From: Necropsobacter rosorum
GTDB taxonomy: Bacteria > Pseudomonadota > Gammaproteobacteria > Enterobacterales > Pasteurellaceae
Assembly: GCA_000751835.1 (NCBI GenBank)
Contig: CCMQ01000003.1
Span: 1-64,000 of the forward strand
DNA: 64,000 nt
Direction: 5' to 3'
Part shown: positions 36,631-47,004 of the stretch, piece by piece
Position numbering within the stretch: position 1 is the first letter of the stretch
Layout of the letters: each line of letters opens with the position of its first letter
Notes under the pieces: generated by a model
Databases searched by the model: none
What the model saw: only the letters and a program-made list of their open reading frames with translations
What the model was told of the DNA's origin: nothing
Position numbers and translations under genes: made by a program

Positions 36631-37761
36631 ATGGCATATACCACCTTTTCCCAAACCAAAAACGATCAACTAAAAGAGCCGATGTTTTTCGGGCAGAATG
36701 TGAATGTTGCGCGTTATGATCAGCAAAAATATGAGACTTTTGAGAAACTTATTGAAAAACAACTATCTTTCTTCTGGCGTCCGGAGGAGGTAGACGTATC
36801 GCAGGATCGTATTGATTATGCCGCATTGCCGGAACATGAAAAACATATATTTATCAGCAACCTGAAATATCAAACCCTGCTTGATTCCATTCAGGGGCGC
36901 AGTCCGAATGTGGCATTGCTGCCGTTGGTGTCCATTCCTGAGCTGGAAACCTGGATTGAAACCTGGACGTTTTCGGAAACGATTCATTCCCGCTCTTATA
37001 CCCACATTATCCGCAATATCGTCAATGATCCTTCGGTGGTATTCGACGATATCGTCACCAATGAAGAAATCATCAAGCGCGCGAAGGATATTTCCGCTTA
37101 TTACGACGATTTGATCCGCGACAGTCAGTTATACGGTTTATACGGCGAAGGCACATACCGCGTGGACGAAAAAGACTGCGTCGTCACCCTGCGCAATCTG
37201 AAAAAACAGCTTTACCTCTGTTTAATGAGCGTCAATGCGCTGGAAGCGATTCGTTTCTATGTGTCTTTCGCCTGCTCCTTTGCTTTTGCCGAACGCCAGC
37301 TGATGGAAGGCAATGCCAAGATCATTAAATTTATCGCCCGCGACGAAGCCCTGCATTTAACCGGCACACAGCATATTCTGAATATTATGGCCGCCGGTCA
37401 GGACGATCCGGAAATGGCGGAAATCGCCGAAGAATGCAAGCAGGAAGCCTACGATCTATTCGTCGCTGCGGCCGAACAGGAAAAGGCCTGGGCGGATTAT
37501 CTGTTTAAAGACGGCTCGATGATTGGTCTGAATAAGGATATTCTGGTGCAATATGTGGAATACATCACCAATATCCGCATGCAGGCGGTCGGTCTTCCGC
37601 TGCCGTTTCAGGCGCGCTCCAACCCGATTCCGTGGATCAATGCGTGGCTGGTTTCCGATAACGTACAGGTTGCGCCGCAGGAAGTGGAAGTCAGCTCCTA
37701 CCTCGTCGGTCAGATTGATTCCAAAGTCGATACCAACGATTTCGGCGATTTTGATCTGTAA
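36631..37761 (+). CDS. nrdB: Class Ia ribonucleoside-diphosphate reductase, beta subunit
   Basis: NrdB holds the diiron-tyrosyl radical that activates NrdA. Ligands are Asp85, Glu116 and His119 in the segment [12 protein letters not shown], with the radical Tyr123 in the same stretch. Glu in FAERQLMEG and the Glu/His of [10 protein letters not shown] complete the site; numbering is one above E. coli. The 376-residue protein is complete. It lies 100 bp after the last CRISPR repeat instead of next to nrdA, and yfaE follows, so the ancestral nrdA-nrdB-yfaE order is split by the cas locus. Transcription probably comes from a local promoter or read-through from the array. Confidence 0.97.
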   Translation: MAYTTFSQTKNDQLKEPMFFGQNVNVARYDQQKYETFEKLIEKQLSFFWRPEEVDVSQDRIDYAALPEHEKHIFISNLKYQTLLDSIQGRSPNVALLPLVSIPELETWIETWTFSETIHSRSYTHIIRNIVNDPSVVFDDIVTNEEIIKRAKDISAYYDDLIRDSQLYGLYGEGTYRVDEKDCVVTLRNLKKQLYLCLMSVNALEAIRFYVSFACSFAFAERQLMEGNAKIIKFIARDEALHLTGTQHILNIMAAGQDDPEMAEIAEECKQEAYDLFVAAAEQEKAWADYLFKDGSMIGLNKDILVQYVEYITNIRMQAVGLPLPFQARSNPIPWINAWLVSDNVQVAPQEVEVSSYLVGQIDSKVDTNDFGDFDL

Positions 37762-37773
37762 GACCGGTTGATA

Positions 37774-37832
37774 AAAAGTGCGGTGTTTTTTTAAACGTTT
37801 TAAAAATGTTTGAAAATTTCACCGCACTTTTT
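37774..37832 (+). terminator. Inverted USS pair after nrdB
   Basis: AAAAAGTGCGGTG and CACCGCACTTTTT face each other across about 34 bases that also contain a small AAACGTTT palindrome. It lies 13 bp after nrdB and likely terminates or attenuates transcription before yfaE. Confidence 0.65.
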
Positions 37833-37896
37833 CGTTTTTTCCGTCTCGGCTTACAATAAACGACGTTGCGCCACCGGTTATGTGCGACAAGCGGAT

Positions 37897-37974
37897 ATGG
37901 CGAAGGTTGGGTTTATGCTGAATTTATTCTGTATTGCCATTATCGGCGGGCTTGCCTATTTTATCTGGATTTAA
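37897..37974 (+). CDS. Possible 25-residue membrane peptide between nrdB and yfaE
   Basis: A very short frame encodes a peptide that is almost entirely one hydrophobic helix (residues 7-25, ending AYFIWI). An AAGG motif precedes an internal ATG at 37915. The frame is too short to judge from composition, and the same sequence could simply be upstream untranslated DNA. Confidence 0.2.
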   Translation: MAKVGFMLNLFCIAIIGGLAYFIWI

Positions 37975-38031
37975 CGGTCATTATAATGAATGTTCTTCCG
38001 GGCAATTTTACGTTATCTCAACGCTTAAATA

Positions 38032-38280
38032 ATGAAAATCCATTTATTACACAGTAACCGAATTATTGAACATGACAATGACATTCCGCTGCTCAACCGG
38101 CTGGAGCAACACAGCGTTTGCCATGAATATCAATGCCGCAGCGGGTATTGCGGGTCTTGTCGGGTGAAGATACGAAAAGGCAAGGTCTCTTATAAAGAAA
38201 CGCCCCTTGCCTTTTTAAATCCGGATGAAATCCTGCTCTGCTGCTGTCGGGTGGAAGAGGATTTGGAAATCGAATTATAA
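38032..38280 (+). CDS. yfaE: 2Fe-2S ferredoxin YfaE, diferric-tyrosyl maintenance protein
   Basis: YfaE is a plant-type ferredoxin that supplies electrons to rebuild the NrdB cofactor. Cys35, Cys40 and Cys43 form the C-X4-C-X2-C motif (CRSGYCGSC), and the fourth ligand is within the unusual CCC at 70-72. It has 82 residues, the size of the enteric protein. It lies downstream of nrdB, as in E. coli, supporting the view that nrdB-yfaE kept its arrangement while nrdA was separated. Confidence 0.92.
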   Translation: MKIHLLHSNRIIEHDNDIPLLNRLEQHSVCHEYQCRSGYCGSCRVKIRKGKVSYKETPLAFLNPDEILLCCCRVEEDLEIEL

Positions 38281-38294
38281 AAACGGCAAAAAAA

Positions 38295-38317
38295 TGACCG
38301 CACTTTCAGTGCGATCA
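38295..38317 (-). terminator. Terminator of dapB containing a USS
   Basis: TGACCGCACT and AGTGCGATCA (one mismatch) enclose TTC. Read on the minus strand the stem is followed by a run of seven Ts. It separates convergent yfaE and dapB. Confidence 0.65.
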
Positions 38318-38372
38318 TGAGGTCGAGAACGTTATAAGAGTGAATATGGTGTGAAAACTGTCGCGCTACAGC

Positions 38373-39838
<1,466 letters not shown>

Positions 39839-39845
39839 AGGGAAC

Positions 39846-40337
39846 CTATACAAAAAATGCGATAATTTTAATCAGCACCACACTGTAAAGCGCGGCCAAC
39901 ACATCATCAATCATGATACCGAATCCGCTTTCCAGTTTTTGATCGAAATAGCGAATAGGATAAGGCTTAACAATATCGAAAAAACGGAAGATCAAAAAGG
40001 CGGCAACATACCAGAACAGCGTAAGCTGCGGCAAGGCGGATAATACGATAAAAATCCCGACAAACTCATCCCACACAATCGCGCCGTGATCATGCATGCC
40101 CATATCCTGCGAGGTTTTGCGGCATAAATAGCAGCCGACCACAAAACAAAGTGCGGTCAAAATCAGAAAAGTATTCAGCGTTAAATATTGCAGCAGTAAG
40201 CCGCCGACAATCGTGCCGGCAAGCGTTCCCCAGGTTCCCGGTGCCGGGCGCATTAAGCCGGAGCCGAATCCCAACGCAAAGAAATGAACGGGATGGTATA
40301 GTTTTATCCGTTTTAACGGATCATTTTGCGCTTGCAT
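39846..40337 (-). CDS. pgpA: Phosphatidylglycerophosphatase A
   Basis: PgpA dephosphorylates phosphatidylglycerophosphate to phosphatidylglycerol in the inner membrane. The 163-residue protein shows the family's FFALGFGSGLMRPAPGTWGTL start, HDHGAIVWDEFVGIFIV (acidic active-site region) and the C-terminal GFGIMIDDVLAALYS. It follows thiL in the conserved ribH-nusB-thiL-pgpA order. Confidence 0.94.
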   Translation of the reverse strand: MQAQNDPLKRIKLYHPVHFFALGFGSGLMRPAPGTWGTLAGTIVGGLLLQYLTLNTFLILTALCFVVGCYLCRKTSQDMGMHDHGAIVWDEFVGIFIVLSALPQLTLFWYVAAFLIFRFFDIVKPYPIRYFDQKLESGFGIMIDDVLAALYSVVLIKIIAFFV

Positions 40338-40346
40338 CGCACTGTC

Positions 40347-41354
40347 CTAACGAAAATGTTCAAAACCGGCGGTATTTGCCGCATCCGCCGGTTTGCCGTA
40401 ACGCTGAAAATAAATACGGTTTTTATTATGCGCCCCCAGCGAGCGGATTTGCCCCACGCAGGTATAAGCTACGCCGATGTGCATCAAAGCCCGTTCCAGT
40501 TTTGCCCGGTTGAGATCGGAAACGGTAAAGCACAGTTCGTAATCCTCACCGCCGCTCAGCGCAAACTGCTCGGCCTGCGCGCGGCCGAATTCATGCATTA
40601 ACGGTTCGGATAACGGCAGTTTATCCAAGTGAATCACCGCACCGCATTGGCTACGCTGCAGAATATGCCCCAAATCGGCAATAAAACCGTCGGAAATGTC
40701 GATCGCCGCATTTGCCAGTGAAGATACCGCCAGCTCAAATCCCAGCAATACGCGGGGCGTCGGGCGCAAATGACGCCGGATAAGATATTGCTGATCCGCA
40801 CTCAGCGACGCATCTGTCGCGTGTTTGCCCTGCAATAATAAAGCCAACCCCGCGGCACTGTCGCCTAAAGAACCGGACACATAAATCCAGTCGCCGGGTC
40901 TGGCGCTGTGACGACATAAGGCTTTACCTTTCGGCACAATCCCCTGCGCGGTGATCGTAATGACGTGCAGCGCTCCCTGAGTGGTATCGCCGCCGATTAA
41001 ATCCACATTATAGTGATCCAGCACCGTAAAAAAACTGTGGCTGAATTCGCTCAACCACTGATGATCAACTCGGGGCAAGGTCAATGCCAACGAAAACCAG
41101 GCCGGTTCGGCGCCCATGGCGGCTAAATCGCTTAAATTCGTTGCGGCGGCCTTATAGGCGAGATCGGCGGCGCTGATATCGGGCAGGAAATGGGTATTTT
41201 CCACCATAGTATCGGTGGTGACGGCAATGCGCTGATTCTGGCGGTGCTCAGTAATGGCGCAATCATCGCCGACCGAAACGATAACGTCTTTACGGGGAAG
41301 CCTTTTCGACGCAGTGAAATACCGTTGAATAATATCAAACTCACCCTCGCTCAT
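40347..41354 (-). CDS. thiL: Thiamine-monophosphate kinase
   Basis: ThiL phosphorylates thiamine monophosphate to the active cofactor thiamine diphosphate. Family motifs are SVGDDCAI near residue 27, TTDTMVENTHFL, GGDTTQG, DISDGFIADLGHIL and SGGEDYELCF. The 335-residue protein is complete. It lies 22 bp after nusB. Confidence 0.95.
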   Translation of the reverse strand: MSEGEFDIIQRYFTASKRLPRKDVIVSVGDDCAITEHRQNQRIAVTTDTMVENTHFLPDISAADLAYKAAATNLSDLAAMGAEPAWFSLALTLPRVDHQWLSEFSHSFFTVLDHYNVDLIGGDTTQGALHVITITAQGIVPKGKALCRHSARPGDWIYVSGSLGDSAAGLALLLQGKHATDASLSADQQYLIRRHLRPTPRVLLGFELAVSSLANAAIDISDGFIADLGHILQRSQCGAVIHLDKLPLSEPLMHEFGRAQAEQFALSGGEDYELCFTVSDLNRAKLERALMHIGVAYTCVGQIRSLGAHNKNRIYFQRYGKPADAANTAGFEHFR

Positions 41355-41376
41355 ACCGCTTTCCCCTTGACATCAA

Positions 41377-41805
41377 TTATTTACGAGATAACGCCGGCGC
41401 AATTTTATCCAATACGCCATTCACATATTTATGACTGTCGTCTGCGCCGAAGACTTTCGCCACTTCAATCGCTTCATTGATAGCGACTTTATACGGCACG
41501 TCCGGTTCAAACTGTAATTCATACACCGCCAAACGCAGAATGGCGCGTTCGATCGGATCCAGCTCGCCGATATCACGATCCAGATAAGGACGCAGCGTCG
41601 TTTCGACGGCATCAATATGCTCCACGGTTTGCCGGAACAGTTTACGGAAATACGGCAGATCCACCCCTTTCATATCCTGATCGGTGACAAAGGCCAATTC
41701 AACGGTTTCCGCCGGATTCTGCGATACATACCAAGAATATAAGGCCTGAACCGCACATTCTCTTGCTCTGCGGCGCGGCGAGATTTTTTTTAGCTGTTCA
41801 CTCAT
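41377..41805 (-). CDS. nusB: Transcription antitermination factor NusB
   Basis: NusB with NusE (S10) binds boxA RNA to make rRNA transcription resistant to Rho. It is an all-helical 142-residue protein with the Arg-rich start [17 protein letters not shown] and the family segment [12 protein letters not shown]. It begins four bases after ribH. Confidence 0.95.
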   Translation of the reverse strand: MSEQLKKISPRRRARECAVQALYSWYVSQNPAETVELAFVTDQDMKGVDLPYFRKLFRQTVEHIDAVETTLRPYLDRDIGELDPIERAILRLAVYELQFEPDVPYKVAINEAIEVAKVFGADDSHKYVNGVLDKIAPALSRK

Positions 41806-41808
41806 AGA

Positions 41809-42282
41809 TTACGCCGCTTCAATCTGTGCCAATAAATTTACCATTTCCAGTGCGACCAGCGCGGCTTCCGCCCCTTTATTGCCCGCTTTGGTACCGGCGC
41901 GTTCGATAGCCTGTTCGATATTTTCCGTGGTCAACACCCCAAACGCCACCGGAATTTCCGCCTGCATCGCCACCTGACCTAAACCGCTGCTCGCTTCGCC
42001 CGCCACATATTCGAAATGCGCCGTGCCGCCGCGAATCACCGTTCCCAACGCCACAATCGCATCGTATTTTTTACTTTCTGCCAGACGGCGCGCCACCAGC
42101 GGCAGTTCATAAGCGCCCGGTGCGCGAACTAAGGTAATATTTTCGTCTTTCACCTGACCGACCCGTTTCAGCGCATCTACCGCGCCTTCCAGCAGGCTTT
42201 CATTAATAAAACTGTTAAAACGGGCGATCACCACTGCAATCTTTGCGTTCGGTGCCGCAACAACGCCTTCCAATACTTTCAT
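41809..42282 (-). CDS. ribH: 6,7-dimethyl-8-ribityllumazine synthase
   Basis: RibH (ribE in some E. coli annotations) condenses the pyrimidine ribityl intermediate with dihydroxybutanone phosphate, the penultimate step to riboflavin. Motifs are [48 protein letters not shown] with the catalytic His, and [17 protein letters not shown]. It has 157 residues and is first in the ribH-nusB-thiL-pgpA-lysE-dapB run. No FMN riboswitch was recognised upstream. Confidence 0.96.
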   Translation of the reverse strand: MKVLEGVVAAPNAKIAVVIARFNSFINESLLEGAVDALKRVGQVKDENITLVRAPGAYELPLVARRLAESKKYDAIVALGTVIRGGTAHFEYVAGEASSGLGQVAMQAEIPVAFGVLTTENIEQAIERAGTKAGNKGAEAALVALEMVNLLAQIEAA

Positions 42283-42585
42283 AGTCTTTCCTAAAATTAA
42301 TTATGCATGAGAAATCGGTTGGGGATTTTATCACAAAAATAGGGGCAGAGTAACACAATCCTGCAATTCCCCGCCGCCTGTTTCTTTCCGGCCTCCGCGC
42401 GCTCGCAGAGCCAATAAATGCAGAGAGTTTCGGGAAAAGCGCATCGGGATAACAAATCCTGTAAATACAACGTCATAGCAAAATTGTAAATAAATAAAAA
42501 CGCAGCGTAAAAATATAATTACAATCCCAGAAATTTACGCTAGAATGACCGCACTTTTTTTACATTCAATAAGGATAATCCGTTT
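42283..42585. other. Divergent intergenic region ribH-tyrP
   Basis: This 303-bp gap holds upstream sequence for ribH and, near 42500-42546, a TyrR-type box and promoter for the aromatic permease. A USS lies at about 42549. No further gene is seen. Confidence 0.6.
42506..42546 (+). promoter_or_regulatory. TyrR-type box overlapping the tyrP promoter
   Basis: CGTAAA-N6-ATTACA (42506-42523) matches the TGTAAA-N6-TTTACA consensus at 10 of 12 defined positions. A promoter TTACAA (42519-42524), 16 bp, TAGAAT (42541-42546) overlaps it. A wider inverted repeat, GCGTAAA at 42505 and TTTACGC at 42534, encloses the same segment, and TGTAAAT half-sites occur 20-40 bp upstream. Confidence 0.5.
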
Positions 42586-43797
42586 ATGCGAAATAAAACT
42601 TTCGGCAGCGCTCTGCTTGTTGCCGGCACCACCATCGGCGCGGGTATGCTGGCAATGCCGCTGACCTCGGCGGAAATGGGATTTACTTATACCTTGCTGT
42701 TGCTGTTCGCGCTGTGGATTTTACTGTCTTACAGCGCACTGTTATTCGTTGAGGTTTATCAGAAAGCCGAACGCAAAGATGCCGGTATCGCCACGCTGGC
42801 GGAGCAATATTTCGGTATGGCGGGACGCATTCTCGCCACCTTATCGCTGGTTATTTTTATGTACGCCATTCTGTCCGCCTATGTAACCGGCGGCGGGTCG
42901 CTATTAGCCGGCGTGCTGCCGTTTTTAGGCGAGCATGCCACGCCGATTTCCATTGTGCTGTTCACCGTCATATTAGGCGTTTTCATTGTGATCAGCACCG
43001 GCGCGGTGGATGCGCTGACCCGCTTACTGTTTATGATCAAACTGGTGGCGTTCGTGTTGGTATTAAGTATGATGCTGCCGCGGGTCAGTTCAGCGCATCT
43101 GATGGCGATGCCGTTAAAAGACTTCCTGATTATTTCCGCCAGCCCGGTATTTTTTACCTCGTTCGGCTTCCACGTTATCATTCCGAGTATCAACAGTTAT
43201 CTGGACGGTGATATCCGCCGGCTGCGCATTGCCATTATCGGCGGCACGGCTATCCCGTTAGTCGCCTATATTTTATGGCAAATGGCGACCCACGGCGTAT
43301 TTCCGCAATCGCAATTTGTCCAAATTATTAATACCGATCCGACCTTAAACGGATTGGTCAACGCCACTTACCATGTAACGGAAAGCCCGCTGATCAGCGG
43401 TGCCGTGCGCACCTTTTCCACGCTGGCATTAATCACCTCATTCCTCGGCGTGGCGCTGTCTTTATTCGATTGTCTGGATGATCTGTTAAAACGCGTCAAC
43501 ATCCGCGCAGGGCGCCTCGGTTTGGGCGTGTTAACCTTTATCCCGCCGCTGGCATTCGCGCTGTTCTATCCGGACGGTTTCGTCGCTGCGCTGGGATATG
43601 CCGGCCAAATGTTCACCTTTTACGGTTTGGTGCTGCCGGTCGGTCTGGCATGGCGCATGCGAAAATTATATCCCGATCTGCGCTATCGCGTCATCGGCGG
43701 CAACCTCAGCTTGCTTATTGCGCTATTGCTGGGCTTACTGATTATGAACGTGCCGTTTTTAATTCAGGCGGGTTATCTGCCGCCGGTGATCGGTTAA
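42586..43797 (+). CDS. tyrP: Aromatic amino acid permease, TyrP/Mtr family
   Basis: This is a proton-coupled importer of tyrosine (or tryptophan) in the inner membrane, of the hydroxy/aromatic amino acid permease family. The N-terminal signature LVAGTTIGAGMLAMPLTSAEMGF is clear, and about 11 hydrophobic helices fill 403 residues. Tyrosine rather than tryptophan specificity is suggested by overall similarity to TyrP and by the TyrR-like box upstream, but Mtr cannot be excluded. Confidence 0.85.
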   Translation: MRNKTFGSALLVAGTTIGAGMLAMPLTSAEMGFTYTLLLLFALWILLSYSALLFVEVYQKAERKDAGIATLAEQYFGMAGRILATLSLVIFMYAILSAYVTGGGSLLAGVLPFLGEHATPISIVLFTVILGVFIVISTGAVDALTRLLFMIKLVAFVLVLSMMLPRVSSAHLMAMPLKDFLIISASPVFFTSFGFHVIIPSINSYLDGDIRRLRIAIIGGTAIPLVAYILWQMATHGVFPQSQFVQIINTDPTLNGLVNATYHVTESPLISGAVRTFSTLALITSFLGVALSLFDCLDDLLKRVNIRAGRLGLGVLTFIPPLAFALFYPDGFVAALGYAGQMFTFYGLVLPVGLAWRMRKLYPDLRYRVIGGNLSLLIALLLGLLIMNVPFLIQAGYLPPVIG

Positions 43798-43811
43798 GCC
43801 GGCAAGCAGCT

Positions 43812-43837
43812 CAACGGGCGACTGCGGTCGCCTGTTG
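43812..43837 (+). terminator. Hairpin after tyrP
   Basis: CAACGGGCGAC and GTCGCCTGTTG form an 11-pair stem (one G-T pair) around TGCG, followed only by ATTT, so termination may be weak. Confidence 0.5.
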
Positions 43838-43932
43838 ATTTGCCGCGCTGCGAAAATATTCCGATTATTGACCGCACTTTTTTGACGCAACGGTGTAAAA
43901 TAGCGTCATTTCCGTCTTAACAGATTGCATTT

Positions 43933-45108
43933 ATGCTAACACCCGAACCACAAAAACCGGCCAATACGGTTATCTTTACGTTTTTATTAATCGCCTTTCT
44001 GACCGGCATCGCCTCCGCTTTTCAGCAACCGACCCTCAGCCTGTTTTTATCACAGGAAATTCAGGCGCCGCCGTTAATGGTCGGCATCTTTTATTCCGTC
44101 AACGCCGTTATCGGCATCCTGTTAAGTCAGCTGGTGGCAAAATATTCGGACACCCGACAGGATCGGCGCAAAGTCATAATGACCTGTTGTCTGATTGCCA
44201 TTTTCGGCTGCCTGATTTTTGCCTACTGCCGCAATTATTATATTTTGATACTACTGGGAACCACACTTTTAGGCTTAGGTTCTGCCGCCAATCCGCAATC
44301 GTTCGCCTTTGCCCGCGAATACAGCGAAAGCATGAAACGGGAAAGCGTAATGTTCACCACCGTGATGCGAACCCAGATTTCCCTTGCTTGGGTTATCGGC
44401 CCGCCGTTATCCTTTGCCATTGCACTGCACTGGGGCTTCAGTTATATGTATCTGCTGGCCGGGCTGGCGTTTCTGCTGTGTGCGGCGGCGACTGCCTGTT
44501 TACTGCCGAAAATCCCCCGCAACACAGCGCTGTCCAGCCGCGAAATTACTGACGCGCCGCGCGCCAATCGTAAAAGCACCGCCTTTTTATTTAGCGCCTG
44601 TCTGCTGATGTTAGTGTGTAACAGTATGTATTTTATCAATATGCCGTTATATCTGATTCACCAGTTGCAGCTGGCGCAGGAGCTGGCGGGAATTTTAATG
44701 GGTACCGCTGCGGGGCTGGAAATTCCGGTTATGTTGCTCGCCGGTTATCTGAGCCGATTTTTTACCAAAAAACAGCTGATATTCACCGCACTTTTCGCCG
44801 GTATGCTGTTTTATCTGGGGTTATTATTCGCCGTACAACCTTGGCAGTTTATCGCCTTGCAGGGGCTGAATGCGGTGTTTATCGGTATCGTCGCCACAAT
44901 CGGCATGGTGTATTTTCAGGATCTGATGCCAGCACAAATGGGCGCGGCGACCACCCTATTCAGCAACGCGGCAAAAGGCAGTTGGATTATCGGCGGCCCG
45001 ATCGCCGGGCTGGTGACGCAATTCTGGCATTACAACACGGTGTTTTATTTTTCGCTGTTGATTTTATTGGTCAGCGCGTTCTGCATGTATAAAGTTAAAT
45101 CCGTTTAA
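43933..45108 (+). CDS. Sugar efflux transporter, SetA/SetB family (MFS)
   Basis: This major-facilitator protein has 391 residues and 12 predicted helices. The resemblance to the Set sugar-efflux branch rests on IASAFQQPTLSLFLSQEI, the VAKYSDTRQDRRKVI loop between helices 2 and 3, and GLGSAANPQSFAFAREY. Set proteins export lactose, glucose or analogues during sugar-phosphate stress; the substrate here is unknown. It is transcribed alone and is convergent with pgi. Confidence 0.8.
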   Translation: MLTPEPQKPANTVIFTFLLIAFLTGIASAFQQPTLSLFLSQEIQAPPLMVGIFYSVNAVIGILLSQLVAKYSDTRQDRRKVIMTCCLIAIFGCLIFAYCRNYYILILLGTTLLGLGSAANPQSFAFAREYSESMKRESVMFTTVMRTQISLAWVIGPPLSFAIALHWGFSYMYLLAGLAFLLCAAATACLLPKIPRNTALSSREITDAPRANRKSTAFLFSACLLMLVCNSMYFINMPLYLIHQLQLAQELAGILMGTAAGLEIPVMLLAGYLSRFFTKKQLIFTALFAGMLFYLGLLFAVQPWQFIALQGLNAVFIGIVATIGMVYFQDLMPAQMGAATTLFSNAAKGSWIIGGPIAGLVTQFWHYNTVFYFSLLILLVSAFCMYKVKSV

Positions 45109-45142
45109 TGCCAAACCGGCGACTGCAAATTTCCCATAAAAA

Positions 45143-45170
45143 ACGGGCATTTCGTTGGAGAAATGCCCGT
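45143..45170 (-). terminator. Terminator between the efflux gene and pgi
   Basis: ACGGGCATTTC and GAAATGCCCGT are perfect 11-bp arms with a 6-nt loop. Read on the minus strand a T run follows, fitting pgi; it can also stop the convergent gene. Confidence 0.8.
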
Positions 45171-45217
45171 TGTGATTGGCGTCAGGGGTAAAAACTAAGC
45201 CAAAACCGACCGCACTT

Positions 45218-46864
45218 TTAGCGCCAGGCTTTAAACTGATTGATCAACCCGTTGGTAGAACTGTCGTGGCTGCTGATTTGGCTGTCGTCCGCCAGTTCCG
45301 GCAGAATGCGGTTAGCCAGCTGTTTACCCAGCTCAACGCCCCATTGGTCAAAACTGAAAATATTGAAAATCACGCCCTGTACGAAAATTTTATGCTCATA
45401 CATGGCAATTAACGCCCCCAGACTGAACGGCGTAATTTTCTGCAGCAAAATCGAGTTGGTCGGTTTATTGCCGGTAAACACCTTAAACGGCACGATATCT
45501 TTTACATCATCTAACACTTTACCCGCTTTGACAAACTCCGCTTCCACTTCCTGCTTGCTTTTACCGAACGCCAGCGCCTCGGTCTGCGCAAAGAAGTTGG
45601 ACAGCAGTTTACTGTGATGATCGGACAGCGGATTATGGCTTTGCGCCGGCGCAATAAAATCGCAAGGAATTAAAGTGGTGCCCTGATGAATCAGCTGATA
45701 GAACGCGTGCTGACCGTTGGTTCCCGGTTCGCCCCAAATAATCGGGCCGGTCTGATAATCGACGGCGTTCCCGTCACGCGCTACATATTTGCCGTTGGAT
45801 TCCATATTGCCTTGCTGGAAATAGGCGGCAAAACGGTGCAGATACTGATCATACGGCAAAATCGCTTCGGTTTGTGCGCCGAGGAAATTGGTGTTCCATA
45901 ATCCCACCAGCGCTAAGGTTGCCGGAATGTTTTTCTCAATCGGCGTGGTGCGGAAATGTTTATCCATTTCGTGCGCCCCGCTTAATAAGGCTTCGAAATG
46001 CTCGAATCCGACGGACAGCGCAATAGACAAACCGATCGCCGACCATAAAGAATAACGGCCGCCGACCCAATCCCAGAATTCAAACATATTGGCGGTATCG
46101 ATCCCGAATTTCGCCACTTCTTCGGCATTCGTGGATAACGCGGCAAAATGTTTCGCCACATGGGCTTGGTCTTTCGCGGCGGCTAAGAACCAGTCGCGCG
46201 CGGACATGGCGTTGGTCATGGTTTCCTGCGTGGTAAAGGTTTTGGACGCCACCAGTACCAGCGTGGTTTCCGGATTGACTTTTTTCAGGGTTTCGGCGAT
46301 ATGAGTGCCGTCCACATTCGACACGAAGTGCATAGTCAAATGATTTTTATACGGGCGCAGGGCTTCGGTCACCATATAAGGGCCCAAATCCGAACCGCCG
46401 ATGCCGATATTGATCACATCGGTGATCGCTTTGCCGGTATAACCCTTCCATTCGCCGGAAATCACCCGCTCACAGAATGATTTCATTTTCGCCAGCACGG
46501 CGTTGACTTCCGGCATCACATCTTTGCCGTCCACCAGCACAGGCGTGTTGGAACGATTACGCAGTGCGGTGTGCAATACCGCGCGATTTTCGGTGCGGTT
46601 GATTTTCTCGCCGCTGAACATGGCTTCCACCGCCTCGGACAGCGCGCATTCGTCGGCTAGCTGGCGCAATAAACGCAGAGTTTGCTGATTAAGATTATTT
46701 TTGGAAAAATCCACTAACATGTCGTCGTGAAAGGTTAATGAATACTGCGCGAAACGATCCGGTTCCTGTGCAAAAAGCTGCTGAATGGTGGTTGCGGCAA
46801 AATCGGCTTTATGCTGCTGCAAGGCCTGCCACGCCTTAGTCGTCGTCGGATTGATATTTTTCAT
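45218..46864 (-). CDS. pgi: Glucose-6-phosphate isomerase
   Basis: Pgi interconverts glucose-6-phosphate and fructose-6-phosphate. It is complete at 548 residues, with the two PROSITE-type signatures: a sugar-phosphate site [31 protein letters not shown] and [13 protein letters not shown] near the C-terminus. Its upstream region (46865-47004) contains two hairpins. It stands between convergent setA/B-like and co-directional alr. Confidence 0.97.
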   Translation of the reverse strand: MKNINPTTTKAWQALQQHKADFAATTIQQLFAQEPDRFAQYSLTFHDDMLVDFSKNNLNQQTLRLLRQLADECALSEAVEAMFSGEKINRTENRAVLHTALRNRSNTPVLVDGKDVMPEVNAVLAKMKSFCERVISGEWKGYTGKAITDVINIGIGGSDLGPYMVTEALRPYKNHLTMHFVSNVDGTHIAETLKKVNPETTLVLVASKTFTTQETMTNAMSARDWFLAAAKDQAHVAKHFAALSTNAEEVAKFGIDTANMFEFWDWVGGRYSLWSAIGLSIALSVGFEHFEALLSGAHEMDKHFRTTPIEKNIPATLALVGLWNTNFLGAQTEAILPYDQYLHRFAAYFQQGNMESNGKYVARDGNAVDYQTGPIIWGEPGTNGQHAFYQLIHQGTTLIPCDFIAPAQSHNPLSDHHSKLLSNFFAQTEALAFGKSKQEVEAEFVKAGKVLDDVKDIVPFKVFTGNKPTNSILLQKITPFSLGALIAMYEHKIFVQGVIFNIFSFDQWGVELGKQLANRILPELADDSQISSHDSSTNGLINQFKAWR

Positions 46865-46925
46865 GGTATTTCCTTTTCATGTTAATTATTGAAATTAATA
46901 TAATCAATTAATCGGCGCTATAACT

Positions 46926-46994
46926 CCTCTATTGATTTTAAAGTTGAGGAGGACATCACAGGAGGAAGGTTTATTTACCTTCGCCGCCCTGTGT
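46926..46994 (-). other. Tandem hairpins between alr and pgi
   Basis: One hairpin (46926-46952) pairs CTCCTC with GAGGAG. A second (46957-46994) pairs CACAGG with CCTGTG and, inside it, GAAGGT with ACCTTC. No T run follows on the minus strand, so they are not simple terminators; they may be alr 3' structure or part of the pgi leader. Confidence 0.4.
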
Positions 46995-47004
46995 GCCGGC
47001 GCAC

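Noticed and set aside
42283-42500. Search for an FMN riboswitch upstream of ribH
   Set aside because: The conserved FMN-element blocks were not recognised; the region looks like ordinary promoter DNA.
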